62,000 bases of DNA, from NCBI GenBank assembly GCA_009760855.2, contig WPIO01000176.1, positions 420,001-482,000 on the forward strand, written 5' to 3'. This DNA comes from Cristatella mucedo. Lineage: Eukaryota; Bryozoa; Phylactolaemata; Cristatellidae. Of this stretch, positions 1 to 37,261 are shown piece by piece (positions within the stretch are counted from its first letter, which is position 1; each line of letters opens with the position of its first letter). The notes beneath the pieces are model-generated. The model ran no database searches. It saw nothing but the letters and a program-made list of their open reading frames with translations, and was not told the DNA's origin. A program made the translations under genes and the position numbers.

Positions 1-240
1 CAGACAGACGCAGACAGACGCAGACAGACGCAGACAGACGCAGACAGACGCAGACAGACGCAGACAGACGCAGACAGACGCAGACAGACAGACACAGACA
101 CAGACACAGACAGACGCAGACAGACACAGACAGACACAGACAGACACAGACAGAAAGACACAGACAGACACAGACACAGACAGAAAGACACAGACACAAA
201 CAGACACAAACAGACACAGACAGACACAGACAGACAGACA
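1..240. repeat. GACA-type microsatellite with 10-bp higher-order unit
   Basis: The window opens inside a tandem array. The first 80 bases repeat the 10-mer CAGACAGACG about eight times, then the array passes into mixed CAGACA and CAGACAGACA units up to about 240. The left end is cut by the window edge, so the full length is unknown. Confidence 0.95.
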
Positions 241-1235
241 GGGAGAGCAATGAGTGCTGGAAATTTCGCCGGCTCTCTGCCAAACTAGCGATCCTCGAAT
301 GTTCTGTAGTTGGACATTGGCTGGATGCTATAGCTGGAGTCAACCCACGATTTCCGCAGATGCTTGCAACTTGCCAACAGCTCGCTCGCTGTGAGGTGGG
401 GCGCCGCTTGACGGCAGAGAGCAAGCCAACTGAGGTTTGCAATCTGTCTGTCCGTCCGTCACCTTCGGCTCTCAACAATTGCCCTCGCCGCTTCCAAGGG
501 AGACACACTCCGCGCACGACGCTGAGAATCTTACGAGAAGACTTCAGCCTGACCGGCATCTGTACGGCAACCATTTTGGCCATTTGGGTCGCAGTACCCC
601 TGAGCACTTCTGTACCGTCTTGGGCCTAGTAACTATTGGGGGCAGCAGCTGCTTTATTATTAGCGACCATTAGTTAAAGGAATGCGAATAGTCAAAAAAA
701 TAGGAAAAACCTACACGTGTGGCCTAATGAATGATCGACATGGCTCAGCTGACGACGCCAGCGCTCGATCGGCGCTTTAAGCAGGAGCCGCTCGGTGGAG
801 CAGCTGCTCACGAACTCACTCCTTTGATAGCTGAAACAGCTGCCGCCGTGCATTGCCACTCGAATTAAACGTCAGCCCAAAAGAGAGGCTGGCGGCAGTT
901 AATGGTATTTGTTCAAGGACTTCCGCTTCGCTGCGAATTGGCTTTACTTCGTCCGCGCCGCTCATTCGCGTGGTCAGTTGTCCTACTCGAGTTTGCGAGT
1001 CACGTGGCTCTGACGCTTCTAAGCCAATGGCAGTCGACTGAAGGATGGCAACGCACTGTTTTGCGTGTTACGACCGGCACTCTTTTTGCATGGCAGCCAA
1101 TGCTGGCTGCCATGTCTCGATCGAAGCTGCTACTGCGCCCCTAAGACTTTCAAATGACCCAACAAAAGGGATGAACAATTAAACTTGAAATTGAAACGTT
1201 GCAACCGTCGCTTGGTTACCTTCACATGTAGAGAG
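241..1235. other. No gene recognised
   Basis: Unique-looking sequence with scattered short open frames and no recognisable protein. The only structure I see is a perfect 11-bp inverted repeat (CATGGCAGCCA, 4-nt loop) at 1090-1115. Confidence 0.5.
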
Positions 1236-1349
1236 AAAGGGAGGGAAGAGGCAGAGAGAAGTGGGGAGAGAGAGAGAGAGGGAGGGAAAGACATGCGGAA
1301 GTGAAAGAAGACTGGAAGGGCGGAGACACGAGCAGAGACAGAGAGCGAG

Positions 1350-1407
<58 letters not shown>

Positions 1408-1535
1408 AGGGAGAGAGGGAGGGAGGGATGGAGAGAGGGAGGAGAGAGAGAGAGAGAGAGAGAGAGAGGGATAGAGAGGGAGGGAGAGAGGAAGAGAAAG
1501 AGAGAGAGAGAGAGAAACAGAGAGAGTGAGGCAAT
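1236..1535. repeat. GA-rich microsatellite
   Basis: Almost pure purine on the + strand: (GA)n interrupted by GGGA steps. Long Glu/Arg or Ser/Leu frames across it are artefacts of the dinucleotide repeat. Confidence 0.95.
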
Positions 1536-2889
1536 TAAATGATGAAGGAGCGGTATTGAGTAGTCACGTGACTTGTCATGCTTCTTTTCGCATCAGCACA
1601 CTTATGTAGCTGGTGACTCGCTTATCGCTAGGAACGCTTTTTTATTTCGTAGAAATTGACAGATGTTTGATATTATGTTCTCTTTATTAGCCTGCGTCTT
1701 GTCCGCGTCTGCCCAAGGAAGGCCCAAGTATGCAACGCCGCGCGTCTCCTTCGTGGACGAATAAGTGGAGATCGGCACGCGTTTATTCCTGGCTGAAGAA
1801 GCGAAGGCGTTCGGCGAGTGCAAAATGGAGCGAAAGCGCCAGTGAAAGTGCCAGGGTGCCAGCGAACGTGGGGCGCGCATAACGCTAGGACAAACGAAAC
1901 ACGTGAACCATAGCCCCAAAATGGCGGCATGTACGATTGTATTTTTGGGCTAGCGTTTTTCCGCGCTCTTCCGGTCTTTCGCATCGTGGAGAACGCGCGA
2001 GCGATCTTCGATCACTATGGAAAGCCGCTTTAGCTCGGCCAGCACGTTTGCACAGCGCCACTCCGCGTTGATACCGCGGTCGACGCGGGTGCTGAAGAGT
2101 CGTGTCTCCGTCGGCCTACTGTGCAGCCTTCAGCACTGCTCGCAGGCTGCGTTGCTCATGGTGACCGCGTCTGGCGCTTCGGCTTGGCTTCGCCGCTGCT
2201 CCGCTCGCTGTGCCGACCGTCCGAGCTCGACCATCGACGCTGGCAGCTCCGCAGCTTCTTCCGGTTTGAGCGGCGCCGCACGCCGCGTCCGGTCTCCGCT
2301 CGCTCTGGGAGTCGAGCTTGCAGCTGCTCCTGTTCCGCTGCGGACATTGCGGGCGCAGCGAAGAACTAGCGGAGGATGACGATTGCCAGGCGATTACCTT
2401 ACCCGAGCCAGGAAAGCGCAGGGAGGGGGCGGCTGTCTCTGCCCCTCAGGTGCATCCGAGGTGAAGGGCGCGCAGCACTCGCGCCAGAGGTGGCCGCGAT
2501 GCAGAGACAGAGACGGAAGAACGCATCCGTGCAATCCCGCGCTGGGGGAGGGAGGGAGGGAGGGAGGGAGGGGCTGCAGGGTGTCCTTTTTCCGCCCCGA
2601 GGTCATTAAGTCGGACGTTAAGTTCATACTAAACCCAAGATGGGCAGTGAAGCACGTAAATATGTTCAGGTACATATGGGTACATAAAAACAAGCACCGC
2701 ACACGCACGCACGAACACGAGCACGCACGCACGCACGCACATATGTATGTATACATTAATCGATATGCATTATTCGTGTACTGTATGAGTGCCTTAGCTG
2801 ATAACAGAGCGATCCAAGCCTTCGATTTTGGCGCAGAAAGAGCTTTTTTTAAATCATGTTTTTCTGTCCTAAGCCGCCGCTCCGATGAT
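1536..2889. other. No gene recognised; short GGGA and ACGC runs
   Basis: Mixed-composition DNA. A GGGA run lies near 2544-2570 and an ACGC/ACGA run near 2700-2740. A frame at 2017-2379 stays open for 120 codons, but it is Ser/Ala/Arg-rich with no family signature, so I do not call it. Confidence 0.45.
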
Positions 2890-4110
2890 TAGTAGCTGCT
2901 CCTATGCCGACCTGACAGAGGCAGAGGCAGCCGCCCCGAGCCAGCTCGGTGCGGCTCAGATAGTCGTCCCCCGAGCGCGGTAGATCCCGAAGCGGCAGCT
3001 CCGTGATGGGCCTGCTTGCGACGGCCTTCACCTCGCGGTAGCTCGGAGCATGTTTGCAATTCGCCGTCGCCGCCTCTCGATCGTGTCGTCTCTAGCGGTG
3101 CAAGTGACGGCGACTCATGGCACGTGAGCTCGTCCGTCTGGGCAGTCGAGCCCAGCCTTGAGAGTCTCGTTGGGACCCGAGCTGGTTCGCAGCGCCCCTG
3201 GCGGGTCATCGCTCCGAGCAGCGTCGGAGCCTACTCGTCGCACGCGCAGCCAGCGAGCGGCTACTTTACCGCAACTTCCGCTCTGCCCGCCTACCGAGAT
3301 ACGAGTCGGCTGACCGTCTAGCAAGGTTGCAAGGATCGCCACCGCAGCGGCCCGCACCGGAACCCCGCCCCTCGCGGCGGCCGCCTTCGCTGCTAATGCG
3401 GCAAAAAACATGCACACCAAAAAGGGGCGGGGACGGGCAGCGGGAACGCTTGAATCGGCCCAGATCGGGTGACCGACTGCCCGCCTGGAAAGTCGGTCCG
3501 CGAGCTAGCCCTGCCGGCTCCCCCACCCCCCCCCCGTGGCGGCTGCCGAAAGCGACTCCCGCACAAGTCCCATCTCTCAAGCCGCCGCCGCCGCCTCCTC
3601 CGCTCGCTCGAAGGCCACCGCTCCGGCTTGCTTGCGGATTGGCGACGCGACGCTAGGCGAGTGAGCGCGAGGAGTCTCGCAGGCCGCCCGCGCCCGCCGC
3701 CGCGGCTGCGTTCGAGGCTGCGCCGCCGCCGCCGCCGCCGCCCGCAGCCACCGGTGGCAGGGCCGCCAGCGGCAGTTTGCCGCCAGCTGTGCCGCATTCG
3801 ATTCTGCATTCGCTCGCTCGGTGCGAGAGCGTCTGGTCGGCGACGGCGACGAGTTCGAGCGCCGGCGCTCGTTTCCGCGCAGCGGTCTCGCGATCTGCCT
3901 GGCCGCGGCGTCGCGCCGCGTCGCGTGGCTCTGGCCCCGCTCGGGGCCCGCGACAGCCCTCGGGGGCAGGCCCCGAGTCTGACGCGTGTCGTCGGCAAGC
4001 GCTGCCGCGCGCTCGTTGACCGGCGAGGGCGCCGCGAGCGATCGAGCGCGAGCGAGCGCCATCTGCGACGCCTCGCCGTGGGAGCCGCAGCTAAGCGTCA
4101 TTAAAAGGCT
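2890..4110. promoter_or_regulatory. CpG-rich block
   Basis: Very GC-rich, with undepleted CpG and many overlapping open frames on both strands, as expected for stop-poor GC-rich DNA. It could be a promoter or 5' leader region of the downstream UNC5 gene or of an unseen gene. No start site or core promoter motif could be fixed. Confidence 0.4.
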
Positions 4111-4242
4111 GTTTGTCTGTCAGCGCCCCCAGATGACGGTGATTTGTAATGGCAGCTAATTCTTGAAGCGAATTTTCGATGGGCTTCTCGTGGTGCCCAT
4201 AACGGCAGGCCGAGTCTCAATGAGTTCCTCCTCTCTATCCGG

Positions 4243-4293
4243 GGCCGCAGCTGCAGCAGCAGCAGCTGCAGCAGCAGCAGCGGCAGCAGCGAA
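4243..4293 (+). repeat. CAG/GCA trinucleotide repeat
   Basis: Interrupted (GCA)n with GCT and GCG variants, next to the CT-rich block that follows. Confidence 0.85.
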
Positions 4294-4391
4294 GAACAAC
4301 AGTCCCTTCCTTTCACTCAGCGTCTCTACCGCTGTCCTGTCTGTCTCCAGCTCTCTATTCCCATCTCTCCACATGAGCGCAAGGCGAGCTC

Positions 4392-4415
4392 TCTTTCACT
4401 CTCTCTCTCTCTCTC

Positions 4416-4506
<91 letters not shown>

Positions 4507-4550
4507 AGTCCACCCCTTATCCTTTCTCTACGTCTACCTCTGTCTCATTG

Positions 4551-4615
<65 letters not shown>

Positions 4616-4692
4616 GTTCCATCCCTTATCCTTTCTCTACGTCTATCTCTGTCTCATTGTTGCTCTCTCTCTCTCTCTCTCTCTCGCTTTCT
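4392..4692 (+). repeat. CT microsatellite in three blocks with a duplicated spacer
   Basis: Three (CT)n blocks (about 4400-4500, 4553-4610, 4662-4686) are separated by two near-identical 50-55 bp spacers at about 4503-4555 and 4612-4662. Both spacers share CCCTTATCCTTTCTCTACGT. The block therefore grew by duplication of a larger unit, not by dinucleotide slippage alone. Confidence 0.9.
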
Positions 4693-4783
4693 AGCTCTAA
4701 CTACAGTGCGACTGATCTCGTTTCACGGGTCCTGTCACGAGATCGCTCCCGATCCTTCCACCGGCTTCTTTATTCCGTTTCGC

Positions 4784-4825
4784 GGCGCCTGAGAACGCTC
4801 TCGCACGAGGGCGCTCTCAGGCGCC
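4784..4825. other. Inverted repeat (about 20-bp arms)
   Basis: The outer arms GGCGCCTGAGA (4784-4794) and TCTCAGGCGCC (4815-4825) are perfect complements. Pairing continues inward to about 20 bp with two mismatches that would be G-U pairs in RNA, leaving a loop of about 2 nt. No gene is assigned to it. Confidence 0.7.
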
Positions 4826-5099
4826 ATTTAGTCCGATTGTTGCCGACCAGGTGCGACCTCGAGAGTTCGCGTTGTTCATCGCTCGCCGGTTACTGCACTG
4901 CGACCGCTGCGTGCGCGTCGCTGTGCGTCTTTTGTGCGCGCTACGATTCGTTCGCTCGTAAGCAAATTAATCCTTTGTTTGCCAACACCCGGCGATTGCA
5001 GTTGCAGCACGAGAGCTCGCTGCGACGGCGTAGCTGCTGGTTCAAGAAAGGTCTGCATTGCGGACTGACACCTGCTTGCGCTATGCCATCTACGGCATC

Positions 5100-6520
5100 T
5101 GCAGCCTGCTAGACGCGGAGCCAGGTAGCGCCAGGTAGCGTTCTTCCGGCGGGCTGGTCGTCGGTCGAGCCTGTGTGCGGGCGGGCGGGCGAGGCGTAGC
5201 CGAACACTAAAAAAAATGAATCACCCGAGACCTATTTGAAGACGCTGGGTGAGTGCTCTCCTGTAAGATCAGCTGATTAGCCCAAGTTGCCTATTAATTG
5301 ACTAGGTGAAGTAGTCCCGAGGGCCGCGCCGCCGGCTGCCAGCCCAGCAGCGCAAGAAAAGCCGAGCTGTCAACGGGGGCGGGACGGCGCGGCGAGGGGG
5401 CAGGGCGGCGGCCAGGCCGGCGAGCGTGCGAGGCTCGCGAGGTGAGCTACAGGCCAGAGCTCTCGTCGTCTTCCTCAGCGCCGCCGCCGCTCGGTCCCAC
5501 CTTCGCGCGCTGAGCGCCGCGTCCCTGACCTTGAGCCGTCCCCGTCTCTTCGCGTCCTCTCGCCGCTCGCCGGCGCCCGGCTACCATCGCACCGGTCGCA
5601 CCTACCTGCATCGCCACTGATCGCCTTCGCCAGTGCGTTTGCCGCGACTTCCGCATCGCGATCGCCAGAGATCTCGGGGCGCCGAACGAACGGCAGCAGC
5701 ACGAGTCAAGGGCGACCGGAGCGGTCTCGGTCGGAGGAGCTCGGAGCAGGGAGCAGGGAGCAGGGCGTTCGCTCTCAGTCCCGAGAGACGGCAGGGGCCG
5801 CCGCACGCGGTGGGACAGTGGCTACCGCCACAAGCTGCTGCCTGCAGGCAGCAGCAGGTGGTGATGCGTCTTCGGCTCCAGAGGCCCAATCTTTGGCGGC
5901 GGCGGCGGCGAAGACCAGGGGGCGTGCGAGAACCAACTCGATCGGCGTCTGCTGCTGCTGCTGCTTTTGATGCTTCTGCTGCTGCTGCTGCTTCTGCTTC
6001 GGCTGAGGCTGAGTTTTGCAAAGAGAGGCGGCGCTGCTGCCGTTCGGCGCCGCTCTGTGCCGCCGCGCGAAGCGTCGCGGTCGTCGAGCCGCGACCGCCA
6101 GCATTCGACGCGTCGGTGACAGACAGCGAGCCAGCGAGCGTTCGCTTCTATTCGCCGTAGCTTAGGCGAGGGCTGGGGGGGGGGCCTTTTCGCGGTCTCG
6201 CAGAACGCAAAGGCCAAGGTTGCAGCCAGAGGGGCGGCTTGCAAAAAGTAGGCGCGCGCGGGCGGGGCGCGCGCGCTCGGCGCTGTACAGGGCGCCGACG
6301 GCGCTGGACAGGACACCGTTTTCCCTGCAGCCAGCGGAGCGGCTTGCAAAGAGTAGCGGCCGGCCTAGCGAGCCAGTCTTTTCCTGCAGATGGAGCTGGC
6401 GCTGTCTGGAAAGCGGCACGGCCGACTAGAGCGCTCGCCGCTGCCGCTGGAACGTCTCGGCGAGGCGCCGAGAAAAAGAGCTTCAGCCCTGTGGAGTTCG
6501 CTCCACTACACGCGTCTTAT
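5100..6520. promoter_or_regulatory. CpG-rich block with CTG repeat
   Basis: GC-rich, CpG-rich DNA with a (CTG)n tract near 5948-5998. Open frames on both strands are low-complexity Arg/Ala/Ser and match no family I know. It may be promoter or untranslated leader sequence; no direct evidence of transcription is visible. Confidence 0.4.
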
Positions 6521-7107
6521 TGCTAGCGCTATCACTATTATTAGTTTTGTTATTAATATTGAAAGTGTCGAGGCTCTCGACACTGTGCAGGATGCAGACT
6601 AGAGGCCGTGCGTCCGGCGAGACATAGCAGAAGAAGCCAGGAAAAGGGTGTGTATCTGGCACCGCGTGACTCTCGCAAGGAGGCCAAGGTCAAGAGTCGC
6701 TCGTTCGAGCGAAGTCGTTCGAGCTTAGCGGTCAGTGCGCTCTGTCGGTGCACGTCTGGTCAACGTCAGCCATTGGCCAAGGCGCAGTCAAGAGCAGCCG
6801 ATCTAGCACTTTCAAACTCGTCAGGGTGCCTATTTGTGCTGGTAATTTGCGAGACTAGCCGCACCCCACCTGCCAGAAGAGCACGAGGCCTCAGCAGGGA
6901 TTCAGCATGCAGAAGAAGTGCTCGAGAAGTATCGCAGACGTCGCAGCAGCCAAGGGCAGGCTGACTGTTTGGCTTGTTTTCACCCGGAACGTTGGGCGTG
7001 CCCAGATTGATGGCGACGGTCAGAGTAATGAAGAATGGCCACGTTCACTCGTACAGTTCGCTCGAGTTTCGCTCGCACGGCACGTGACACACTTCTCACT
7101 TCTCGCG
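6521..7107. other. No gene recognised
   Basis: Nothing beyond a short perfect hairpin at 6565-6583 (GTGTCGAG, 3-nt loop, CTCGACAC). Confidence 0.5.
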
Positions 7108-7208
7108 GTCTTCGCCATCTTCACTTGCGGCAAATGTGAAGTTTGCCTCGAAAGAGATTGAACTTTATGGGAGTGCTATAACAAATGCATTGTTATTATT
7201 ATTTTCTT
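7108..7208 (+). mobile_element. LINE-alpha solo 3' tail
   Basis: A diverged copy of the LINE-alpha 3' terminus: a GCGGCAAATGTGAAG stretch, an AAAGAGATTGAAC half-hairpin, then the closing half GGGAGTGCTATAA and a TTATTATTATT end. Only the last 100 bases are present, so it is an extreme 5' truncation or a remnant. Confidence 0.65.
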
Positions 7209-7369
7209 AAGCTGAAAAAACATAAATTCGTCGTCTCATGGTACAGTATGATGCACATTATAAGAAGCGTCTTGGTGACTAAAATTCGATAAAATGCGTC
7301 ACGAGACGTACCAGATAAAGTAAAAGTAAATGCTAACAAATTTAAAAGCCTCGCGTTTACGTGCGCAGC

Positions 7370-7505
7370 TGCAAAGAAGCCAGAACGGCAGTCGCCGCCG
7401 GGCAATAAAGGAGTGTCGGCTTCAGGACTCGAACCCACGGCCTGGCCATTGAAGATCAATCGCCTTAACCCTGGGCTGAGACCCAGTGGCAAGTCCGAAT
7501 AATAA
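7370..7505 (-). mobile_element. Diverged tRNA-headed SINE (SINE-beta like)
   Basis: On the minus strand the sequence has an A-box-like segment with GGTTAAGGCG followed by a B-box-like GGGTTCGAGTCC. It then continues into a CCTTTATTGCCCGGCGGCGACTGCC body resembling SINE-beta. It is more diverged than the copies near 50-60 kb. Confidence 0.5.
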
Positions 7506-7559
7506 TGGATTGTTTTTTTCACCTTTACCATCAGTTGCTGCATTGAAGAACAGCAATAT

Positions 7560-8761
7560 GGAGCCGAAGTCCGAAGCGGGGGCAGTACGTACTATTGTAC
7601 TCCTGAGATTTTGCTGTACTACAGAAAGGCTAGTACGATAACGACAAAGTCAGTCATCGACACTCGCGAAGGCCGCGGAAGGCGAAGGGTCCGCGTATGG
7701 GCAGCGTCCTGTCATTGAGCGCTCGCTCGGAAGGGCTCGGTCAGCTCGCTAGCCTAGCTGGTCATTCTTTGGTAGGCTGGCTGCACTCCGGCGAATGGGT
7801 TAGGGGCCTTAGGCCTGCCCACCTATCTTTTCATTGGCTGGTTTTTGTAGAGGACAGCCCCACTGCCGATCGGCCACCCATACATCCCATCCAGACGGCG
7901 ACCGAGCCCGGGCCCGCTCGGTAGGTCGAACTTCTCGGGATCTGCTAGTTCGCCGCCGCCGCCGAAGCCAGCGGCTGCCTGTGACCGCAGCGCCGCGTGC
8001 CGCCGGCGGGCAGCGCAGTCATCGAACCAGCCGAAAGAGGCCGAAAACCTGTAAGGCAGGCGCCTGCCGAGTGAGGGGAGGTCAGTGGCCGTACCGATCG
8101 ATCTATCGGTGGGCCAACTTTTCTTCTGCTGGAAAAGAAAGAGAAGAAGCGCCCACGACCGGCCGGCTGGCTTTTCGGCAGCAGACGACAGCACCATCCT
8201 GTAGCAGCAGCAGACGACAGGAGCAACGCAGGAAGCAGGCAGAGCAGGCCGCTCTTGCTTGGGGGAGGCCGAGCTTCTCTCAGTGGGCGGGCCGGGCAAA
8301 GAAAAGAGAAGGCAGCCACTGCCGCCGCCGCTGGCCGAGAGCCTTGCCTCCTGGACTTTTATTAGAGGTAGGCGCCACCACCGGACGTTCTTAGAGCCGG
8401 CGAACTGACACTTGCGGCAGGAGACCTTCGCAGTCGTGCCGTGCCACTCGTTAACCGAGGGTAACCACATCGTGCTCTGCTTCTGCTGCTGGTCCGGCTG
8501 CGGTGACAGGCTGGCAGCCGACGATTTCGCCAAAAGCACCGGCGGCTGCAGTGGCACAGTTGAAAGGCTTCGCTGCCATCGCGATCCGGAGCAACGCCTG
8601 TTTCGAAGGTGAAGAAGGCGCTTTCTTGAGACTGCGTTTGGCCACACGGGTAGTAGGCGACAGTGCGGCCGGCTGCCGTGTGCGAGCAGGCGATGCTTCG
8701 AGGTCGCTGAGTTGTCAACCGGTGACAGCAGCTCGAAGGGAAAAGGATATACTAGATTGAC
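7560..8761 (+). promoter_or_regulatory. GC-rich upstream region of unc5
   Basis: GC- and CpG-rich DNA immediately 5' of UNC5 exon 1. It has no introns or protein that I can recognise; the long open frames here are GC artefacts. By position it should contain the UNC5 promoter and 5' leader. No TATA element or start site could be fixed. Confidence 0.4.
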
Positions 8762-8869
8762 ATGTCGCTGTCACACTGTCCCGGCTCCGTGAGTGAGACG
8801 TTGCCGCAGGACGTTGCTCGCGGCGTTTCGAGACTCTGCCACCTCGGCGGTAGCTCTTGCGGCAGTCGC

Positions 8870-35874
<27,005 letters not shown>

Positions 35875-36474
35875 CTCGGCGCGTCGGCTTCGTCGTCGTA
35901 GTCTGGAGGTGTCGTCGCACGCAGCGACGGCCGGCAGCAGCCCCCCTGCTGCCAGCCATTGCCGCTCGTCATTTCAAGTCGGCCGTACGGACACAGCCGC
36001 CAGCGACCTGGCGCTGAGCTTCGAGCGCTATGACGGAAGGAGAAGCGGAGAGCTAGAAAGCAAGCCAGCCAGCCAGCCATCGATCGGAGAGAGAGAGAGA
36101 GGGGCTGGCGCTAGCGAACTGCCGGCCTGACGCCGCCGAGGTCAGGCCGGCAGTTTATGCCGGCAGAGAGAGTAGCACGGACTCTTTTATTTATTTTCAT
36201 ACGGGCACTCTGGCCGCACGAGCCTCTGGCGACGAGCCTCCGAGCGTTGCCGCGACGGGTGTCGTCGCCAGCGAGCGCGACGCGACGCCAGCGGCCTGCT
36301 GCCGCGGCTTGTGCGGCCCGCTGCCTCATTCGGACCGTAATGCTATTTTTTCCTATCTAGTCAGTTGCTCTGTCGACGTCGCGCTTCACGAGCCGTTTGC
36401 AATACATCGCATGTTTACCGCCGTACTGTGTCGAAGGCTTTATTCGACCCCTACATCGGGGTTGCAACGTCGCA
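35875..36474 (+). other. 3' flank of unc5, GC-rich; no polyadenylation signal found
   Basis: GC-rich and probably 3' UTR at least in part. No AATAAA or ATTAAA was seen soon after the stop. It contains GCCA/GA short runs at 36060-36100 and the hairpin at 36117-36155. Confidence 0.45.
36117..36155. other. Perfect 15-bp inverted repeat (hairpin)
   Basis: Arms AACTGCCGGCCTGAC (36117-36131) and GTCAGGCCGGCAGTT (36141-36155) are exact complements with a 9-nt loop. It lies 242 bases after the unc5 stop codon, so it is likely to be in the 3' UTR or just beyond. It could be a structured RNA element or a terminator-like hairpin. Confidence 0.85.
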
Positions 36475-36650
36475 TCTCGCCAGCCTGGCGGCGAGGTGCT
36501 CACGTGCTAAATGTCGCCGCCGGGTCGTCGGGGGTTCGAGCCCTGGGCGGGCAACTCTTTCGGCCGGATGAGCACCGGCTGAGAGCCGCGTAGTGGTCCT
36601 ACGACTCGATTTGTCTGTAAATGAGGAGTCATATATATAATATAAATGTA
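36475..36650 (+). mobile_element. tRNA-like SINE remnant, fourth type
   Basis: A GGCGAGGTGCTCACGTGCTAA A-box-like region is followed by GGGGTTCGAGCCCTGGGCG (B box). The tail includes CGTAGTGGTCCTACGACTCG and TAAATGAGGAGTCATATATA. Single copy in this window. Confidence 0.5.
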
Positions 36651-37260
36651 AATTCTGACCTTACCGGATGCTGTCCGAATTAGCAGCCGAGCGAAAGGCG
36701 AACGACTAGCTCCGGCTAAGGGGCTTCGTTGCTTTTGTGGCGAACGGTCCAAGACGGGTTAGCGGTCAACTCAGAGCAGCACAGTCTGATGCTGCACTGC
36801 TCCTACTTTCCTTGCTGGTGAGAGGCCCGACTCGACGTGATGGCCACCTTGCAACCTTGCAAGCCTCCAGCAGAGCCGTACCGAAGGTCAGCCTGGGGGG
36901 CGGGGCGGGGCGGGCCGGGTAGTCGCCTGCCGCTGTTTCGCCGCGACGTGGTCACATACCACCCACTTCCTCGTTCCGACGAGGTGGGAAGGTGACCGGC
37001 GTCTCCGCTGAGCCAAGTCAAGGTGAAACGTTCGTCGAAGTCAGTCTGCTCGCGACGGATGACGCCTAAAGCCGACAGAAGCCGCTCGGGTCGCTGCGAT
37101 ACTGCAACTCTTGCTCAGCTGAAGCTAGGTGCTTGAGTTCTTCAAAAAGTCGACGCGTTACACCGCTATATTGCGAATTAATGCTGTACTTTATATTATT
37201 CTTGCAGATAGTCATTTTATGGAGACAATATCTAAAGTTACTTCGAAAATCAAGGGCATG
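36651..37260. other. No gene recognised
   Basis: Intergenic. GGGGCGGGGCGGGGCGGG at 36896-36915 is a possible Sp1/G-quadruplex-type tract. Confidence 0.45.
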
Positions 37261-37261
37261 G

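Noticed and set aside
3393-4104. 200-codon frames on both strands in the CpG-rich block
   Set aside because: Overlapping open frames in several phases with Arg/Ala/Pro bias and no family match, typical of GC-rich non-coding DNA.
4163-4792. 209-codon Ser/Leu-rich + frame
   Set aside because: Reads through CAG and CT microsatellites; no non-repeat domain.
5447-6349. Several 110-175 codon frames on both strands
   Set aside because: Same GC artefact; no consistent coding signal or homology recognised.
7823-8647. 274-codon minus-strand frame upstream of unc5
   Set aside because: Composition is Ser/Ala/Arg-rich with no recognised domain; it overlaps the likely unc5 promoter, and competing frames are open on the + strand.
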